From contig JADJGJ010000001.1 of NCBI GenBank assembly GCA_016708105.1, positions 124,001-188,000 on the forward strand: a DNA stretch of 64,000 bases, read 5' to 3'. The translations under genes and the position numbers were made by a program. Origin of the DNA: Crocinitomicaceae bacterium. Its GTDB lineage: Bacteria > Bacteroidota > Bacteroidia > Flavobacteriales_D > Crocinitomicaceae. The notes beneath the pieces are model-generated. The model was not told where the DNA came from, ran no database searches, and was given only the letters and a program-made list of their open reading frames with translations. Below are positions 63,101-64,000 of this stretch, one piece after another; position 1 is the first letter of the stretch; the number at the start of each line of letters is the position of its first letter.

Positions 63101-63182
63101 CAAGGGTGGTGGCACAACAACTGATCCAAACCGAGGTGGAGGAGGAACAACTACCGGAGGTGGCAGAGGTGGGTTAGAATAA
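54126..63182 (+). CDS. Giant surface protein: N-terminal outer-membrane barrel, 24 Ig-like repeats, decapeptide-repeat tail
   Basis: A 3018-residue protein. ATG 54126 is chosen for its signal peptide (MKRIFTLIVLAFLTSFSTWS); upstream extension has none. Residues about 22-278 are amphipathic strands with aromatic girdles, an OmpA-like barrel. From about 305 to 2157 come 20 tandem Ig-like domains of 85-97 residues, each with the core pattern I.V.(V/L)NG, F.Y/F, L..G.NTI.I...N. Repeats 9-18 alternate between two cysteine-bearing types. A non-repeat domain (about 2158-2277), repeat 21, another unique domain (about 2364-2557) and repeats 22-24 follow. The tail is 11 copies of GGGTTTDPNK-like decapeptides. 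There is no T9SS C-terminal domain. Likely adhesive surface fibre; function inferred. Confidence 0.85.
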   Translation: MKRIFTLIVLAFLTSFSTWSQNYVNYDRDSRWFMGINGGATFQTQTEVPIRYRGGYGFTIGKSIGMHPGKVFSWDVRARFLHAFVAGQSVDPYNLDSTSSQGLFHYGTTLNEYEDSIGYFIPNFRTTLTRFSLELVLNTNRLRERTGWNLSLFGGIGATGYHVKTDLYQNDFFSNSIYDYNTAGSFTQSNLHSFQDNDFETDLIGTDSDFEWAWMPSFGFGISYQIAPAVAFGFEHKMTWTRTDWFDGMPNTMNGIPSPKNDVYHYTSLGFKFHLWGGDGYVSDTHVDNFDTDTDHNDIVQQPAQKPIIEIYDPGSSPYTTSWNQFTIRARVHHVDGKANITFKQNGNVNSNFSYDPYSDEFYSVVVLNPGQNLFEISAWNDAGSDYETTIIIYQYDVPVQAPPIVTITNPPYSPYNTSDAVFNMTSTVLNVDMQSQIQVYFNGTYVPGFSFNSSSHLVSASLNLIEGSNTITVTATNNAGSDSKTATIIYTKPATLQPPVVTYVFPSVDPYTHNSSNINVLATVLNVAGQSDITVTVNGATTTNFSYNITTKELLLNTDLLEGANYVTIKAVNTAGMDIESTTIIYAKPQAPKPPIVTFLDPASDPTVVYVSTYNVIAKVENVSGASDITLKINGVVSTAFTYSTSSQLMTFTTALQEGANVIEIKGVNTAGIDIESTTIIYKKLITQAPPVVNITYPATDNMVFNSPYVDLVASVLNVASASDIAVIVNGNSTGAFSFNTSTKILNLPLILNEGSNTIQITGTNTAGTDTDTRIIIYQKPVQPAPPTVVFVNPPVSPYMSTIQAYTVMANTTNITSKSQIVFKMNGSVIPDASYTLTSTYQVIYNASLLDGNNIFEISVTNADGYDEALALVTYDEPAIPCVIPTVGYISPVPYSTVTTAGVTIDAQINNYSTGTTVELLVNGVSQGYMTYNAGTSIASKSTTLNPGSNSIKVIVTNNCGTNMATFTLNYQEPSAPCDDPTVTANGPSSITTQNSNISVSAISTEVASSSNISVTVNGSSVPFTFDAGTGLISITNANLAIGNNTILISVSNTCGNAVCVFNIVREVCNAPIISNVTPTNSSSTTNTAVTFTATVNNASAADIILVFNGVSQSFDYNDVTQILTAVLNLEVGTNAIALSANTPCGNASEQITVTRIIPCEPITYSLVNPATSAITVTDQTYNGLILHVNGTINASQINATLNGANVSFNFDAVSGNISIPVLNLVNGMNNLVINLTNDCSSTSASYAIQYNGCIAPSITITSIANGATVNSAVLPFTAQVLNSNGQANVSLLVNGSSVGFDFNEVNGSLSSNISLNEGSNTITIQVNGCQNASETITVNYVIPCQNIVINLVQPSTNSQVVTEAAYAVILQAQQVDNAGQISVTMNGVAVPFSFDAGSGMISINGLTLVNGSNTIVVNTTNACSAETTTYTIQYNGCVPPVISLGSNATAVTTPVYSFNASVTNITLQSDIVVLVNGAPVPFIFNSTSGEINAECTLNEGSNTINIQANGCQNTSQTFNVTYTIPCVPISFTLGTPATNSVSVADGNYAIELYAQNANASNITVSLNGASVPFTYLNDVISVNGLALNPGNNTVVVNMSNSCSNETVTYTITYNNCNTPVINLSSNSANSSSASYNFTALTEHVTSAGQLQLTVNGTTVPFNFAGGLVTANLTLNEGNNTIVLAANTCASATETIQVVYTVPCYPVTYSLQAPAQLNTLVNGATTDISLGVANVNSSSDIAASLNGNNVPFNYSSGVITLSGLNLNAGANTLVITISNQCSSETITYTIESDQCETPIVNITSTNTTVNDPLYALSAQVYNINNASDIQVLVNGTSVNFDFNAGSHVLTVQFSLQVGSNTVVIQVNGCESVSSNQTIVYNIPCNPISYTLAAPNSNSATVTNESYQISLNTLNVPAESNVTVFLNGNAVPFNFSSNQVSVAGLILQPGLNTITVNLVNDCSSETITYQITYNAPAPCLAPVISFSSSNTVDNETYSLQATVTNIDNPSDISVTLNGVPVTSSYNTTSDLLTANISLTAGVNTISVTANGCEVASGVFTVTYTPAPPPCNPPVITFNSSANSTDDNYTLTASITNIDNPAAISVLLNGSPVTATYSTGTDVLTANLVLTDGNNTIQITANGCEVVSGSFTVNYDAPDCGTRINPGNSSWEFCLVTPGATYTRDNLANDNYFTYSGPATSLFCKPIAGGGDAFVNGQVYPISVGQYYLFTGNLTVTVANDNPAAMGHWEVCIQSDTEPVYGNGGNRPTSPCEAAPCDAPVISFTSSTTATAENYNLTASVSNIDNPSNISVTLNGQPVSASYNTGSDQLSATLTLASGNNTIAITANGCSSASGNLVVNYTPESGDDNIDFDIQNNGGVTVNETACATITCLGESVVYNNSQEAYVKIQFSLNGGSSWYGFANDNNIAGGEQVSVNTPAGSNVVIKAICTNANQNWTNTLVSNSGSEWVYVLKNGDIAPSFDPAQGQQSLDAFLAGYINSDGVVTIGPNDVIYLFELRHVGDVGVDYQDAVMLVTFSDDQNCPAPMNPKSAGGQQTGEVFQKPTFTNIAPAKTSIEVTNPQFNFRLGINNVNAGEDITVTVNGSAASGFSYNLSTRELSGTMNLVQGANVVAVTAVNGNQTSTASYTINYTASTTNNTNNVDGRSTQPVISPIAPAGQTETVSSSTYMFKAKVTNVVSKSDIKLYLNGSAVTGFTYSTSTGEVTAVLTLNSGANTVKLDAVNADKSASSTWTITYSNVVNPGRDGNQNIDTNNDGGTNNGTDGNTRPVYEQPVIGMIAPASSSETVTSSTYMFKASVSNVSSKSDIKITFNGTSFTGFTYSSSSQQITAVLTLRSGANTVKVDVVNGDKTASTSYTITYTEVSNPQRDGNQNNGGGTTTDPNKGGGTTTDPNKGGGTTTDPNKGGGTTTDPNKGGGTTTDPNKGGGTTTDPNKGGGTTTDPNKGGGTTTDPNKGGGTTTDPNKGGGTTTDPNKGGGTTTDPNRGGGGTTTGGGRGGLE
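62806..63135 (+). repeat. Tandem 30-bp coding repeat, 11 units
   Basis: Each unit encodes GGGTTTDPNK (the last DPNR). Neighbouring 60-bp pairs at 62821-62880 and 62881-62940 are identical, others differ by silent changes, indicating recent expansion. Copy number is expected to vary between strains and assemblies. Confidence 0.95.
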
Positions 63183-63201
63183 CTAAGAACACAAAAATAA
63201 T

Positions 63202-63233
63202 AAAGGCTCAGGAAAAAATTCTGAGCCTTTTTT
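63202..63233 (+). terminator. Terminator of the giant-protein gene
   Basis: AAAGGCTCAG (63202-63211) and CTGAGCCTTT (63221-63230), perfect 10-bp arms, followed by TTTT. Works for both converging genes. Confidence 0.9.
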
Positions 63234-63248
63234 TATGAATGAAACTTC

Positions 63249-63869
63249 TCAATGATTTGCAGTTTCCAGCGGAATTTTTGCGCCGGCTTTGATTTCAATT
63301 TTCAAGGTATTTTCTTTTGGGGGTATCGGACAAAAATAACCATCAGTATAAGCACAATAAGGATTGTACGCGTGGTTAAAATTGATGACAATAGAATCTG
63401 AATTCGGAATGAGAAGATCAATGTAGCGTCCGGCACCATACGTTTCATTTCCGTTTGTTGCATCGCGGAAAGGAATGAAGAGATGATTTTTATATTCTTC
63501 AATTTCTCTCAATGAAAGACTTTGGTATACATATAATGAACAAGGAGCATCATGTAAACTGAAACGAACGAGTGCATAGTGCACGTATTTTTTTTCAGTA
63601 TCTGCAGAGGTTTTCATGATAATTGTATCTGTACTTTCAATGCGCTCAAAGTGCGCCGTTACCACATAGTTGATACTAAAATTGAAATGCTGATGGCCGG
63701 GAAATTTTTTCCGCATTTTTTTCGGCAATGGTGATAATTCTTTACTCTTGAAATGTGCATCTTGCTCTTGCCAAAAATGAAAAAACTCGTCGCGGTAAAA
63801 CGACGAGTCTTTTTGAGAAAATGCTGCTTCGGTTAGCGGAATGAGAATAATCAGAAGGTAAAAGCGCAT
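63249..63869 (-). CDS. DUF1684 family secreted protein
   Basis: A 206-residue protein with a signal peptide (MRFYLLIILIPLTEAAFS). Hallmarks of DUF1684 are LSLREIEEYKNHLFIPFRDA, NGNETYGAGRYIDL, FNHAYNPYCAYTDGYFCPIP and the terminal strand TLKIEIKAGAK. Family function unknown. It converges on the giant gene and has ATG 63869. Confidence 0.92.
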   Translation of the reverse strand: MRFYLLIILIPLTEAAFSQKDSSFYRDEFFHFWQEQDAHFKSKELSPLPKKMRKKFPGHQHFNFSINYVVTAHFERIESTDTIIMKTSADTEKKYVHYALVRFSLHDAPCSLYVYQSLSLREIEEYKNHLFIPFRDATNGNETYGAGRYIDLLIPNSDSIVINFNHAYNPYCAYTDGYFCPIPPKENTLKIEIKAGAKIPLETANH

Positions 63870-63914
63870 CAGATTAATTTTATATTCTTTATTCCGCCAA
63901 AATAAAATTCAATA

Positions 63915-64000
63915 TTATTTAAGCACAAAATTGTTGGTACCAATCATGGCGCCTTCACAATAAATTTGGCAAGTATAATTTCCCTTATCAATAGTTTCAG
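63915..64000 (-). CDS. 3' end of a gene, probable T9SS sorting-domain cargo
   Basis: The minus-strand frame is open from the window edge to TAA at 63915-63917 and encodes the last 28 residues, ending KGNYTCQIYCEGAMIGTNNF then VLK. A Gly-Tyr/Ile strand, a turn and a final F-x-L-K strand are the pattern of type A T9SS C-terminal domains. Only this tail is visible, so identity is uncertain. Confidence 0.5.
   Translation of the reverse strand, partial: ETIDKGNYTCQIYCEGAMIGTNNFVLK

Noticed and set aside
62795..63115. Minus-strand proline-rich open frame
   Set aside because: It is the antisense of the decapeptide repeat; it has no start signal or non-repeat sequence.
62806..63135. CRISPR-like tandem repeat
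   Set aside because: The 30-bp period is in frame and codes for a decapeptide with no spacers.
63183..63201. T9SS sorting domain at the end of the giant protein
   Set aside because: The protein ends in a Gly-rich stretch (GGGRGGLE) with none of the sorting-domain strands.

Overview
The window is a gene-dense, AT-rich chromosomal segment of a Bacteroidota bacterium, most likely Flavobacteriia-like. The evidence is a type IX secretion (T9SS) C-terminal sorting domain, a GldA-type gliding ABC ATPase, a PD40/OmpA protein with PorE-like architecture, the purM-prfA-pyrF order, DUF5777 and DUF1684 proteins, and promoters of the Bacteroidota type (TTTG, about 19 nt, TAnnTTTG). No integrase, transposase, phage gene, rRNA, tRNA or CRISPR array was seen.

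Layout. 1-9.5 kb: outer-membrane barrel (cut by the window edge), a polytopic membrane protein, beta-carbonic anhydrase, a FAD oxidoreductase, and a coupled pair of a 1022-residue TPR protein and an outer-membrane barrel. 9.6-13.1 kb: an accessory array of unrelated small genes (lipoprotein, secreted protein, HigBA toxin-antitoxin, tail-anchored protein) separated by copies of one repeat of about 250 bp that carries an outward promoter. 13.4-20.3 kb: housekeeping genes hutI, a TIGR01777 epimerase, rplU-rpmA, an EamA transporter, a RimK/aspartoacylase pair and an epimerase, then a degenerate hairpin array. 20.6-31.4 kb: gldA; a PASTA protein, T9SS cargo and RluA operon; the PorE-like protein; purM-prfA-pyrF. 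31.7-33.7 kb: an AAA/DUF4143 ATPase and a steroid 5-alpha-reductase-like enzyme. 33.9-41.8 kb: a TetR-led operon ending in a TolC/HlyD/RND efflux pump. 41.9-45.1 kb: a Cys-motif membrane protein and a cluster of c-type haem proteins around a DUF5777 barrel. 45.2-51.7 kb, minus strand: MntA-HepT toxin-antitoxin, S9 peptidase, LolE-like permease, rbfA, and a PIN-domain protein with an unknown partner bounded by 28-nt direct repeats. 51.9-64 kb: an MsbA-like exporter, a giant 3018-residue protein (N-terminal outer-membrane barrel, 24 Ig-like repeats, decapeptide tail), a DUF1684 protein, and the 3' end of a probable T9SS cargo gene.

Most unusual items: (i) the repeat-bounded cassette array at 9.6-13.1 kb; (ii) the giant barrel-plus-Ig protein, whose order resembles intimin/invasin (type Ve) although it is a Bacteroidota protein; (iii) the direct-repeat-flanked PIN/unknown pair; (iv) several genes whose start codon lies only 4 nt after a -7 promoter box, suggesting leaderless mRNAs. 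All assignments come from reading motifs by eye; no database search was run.
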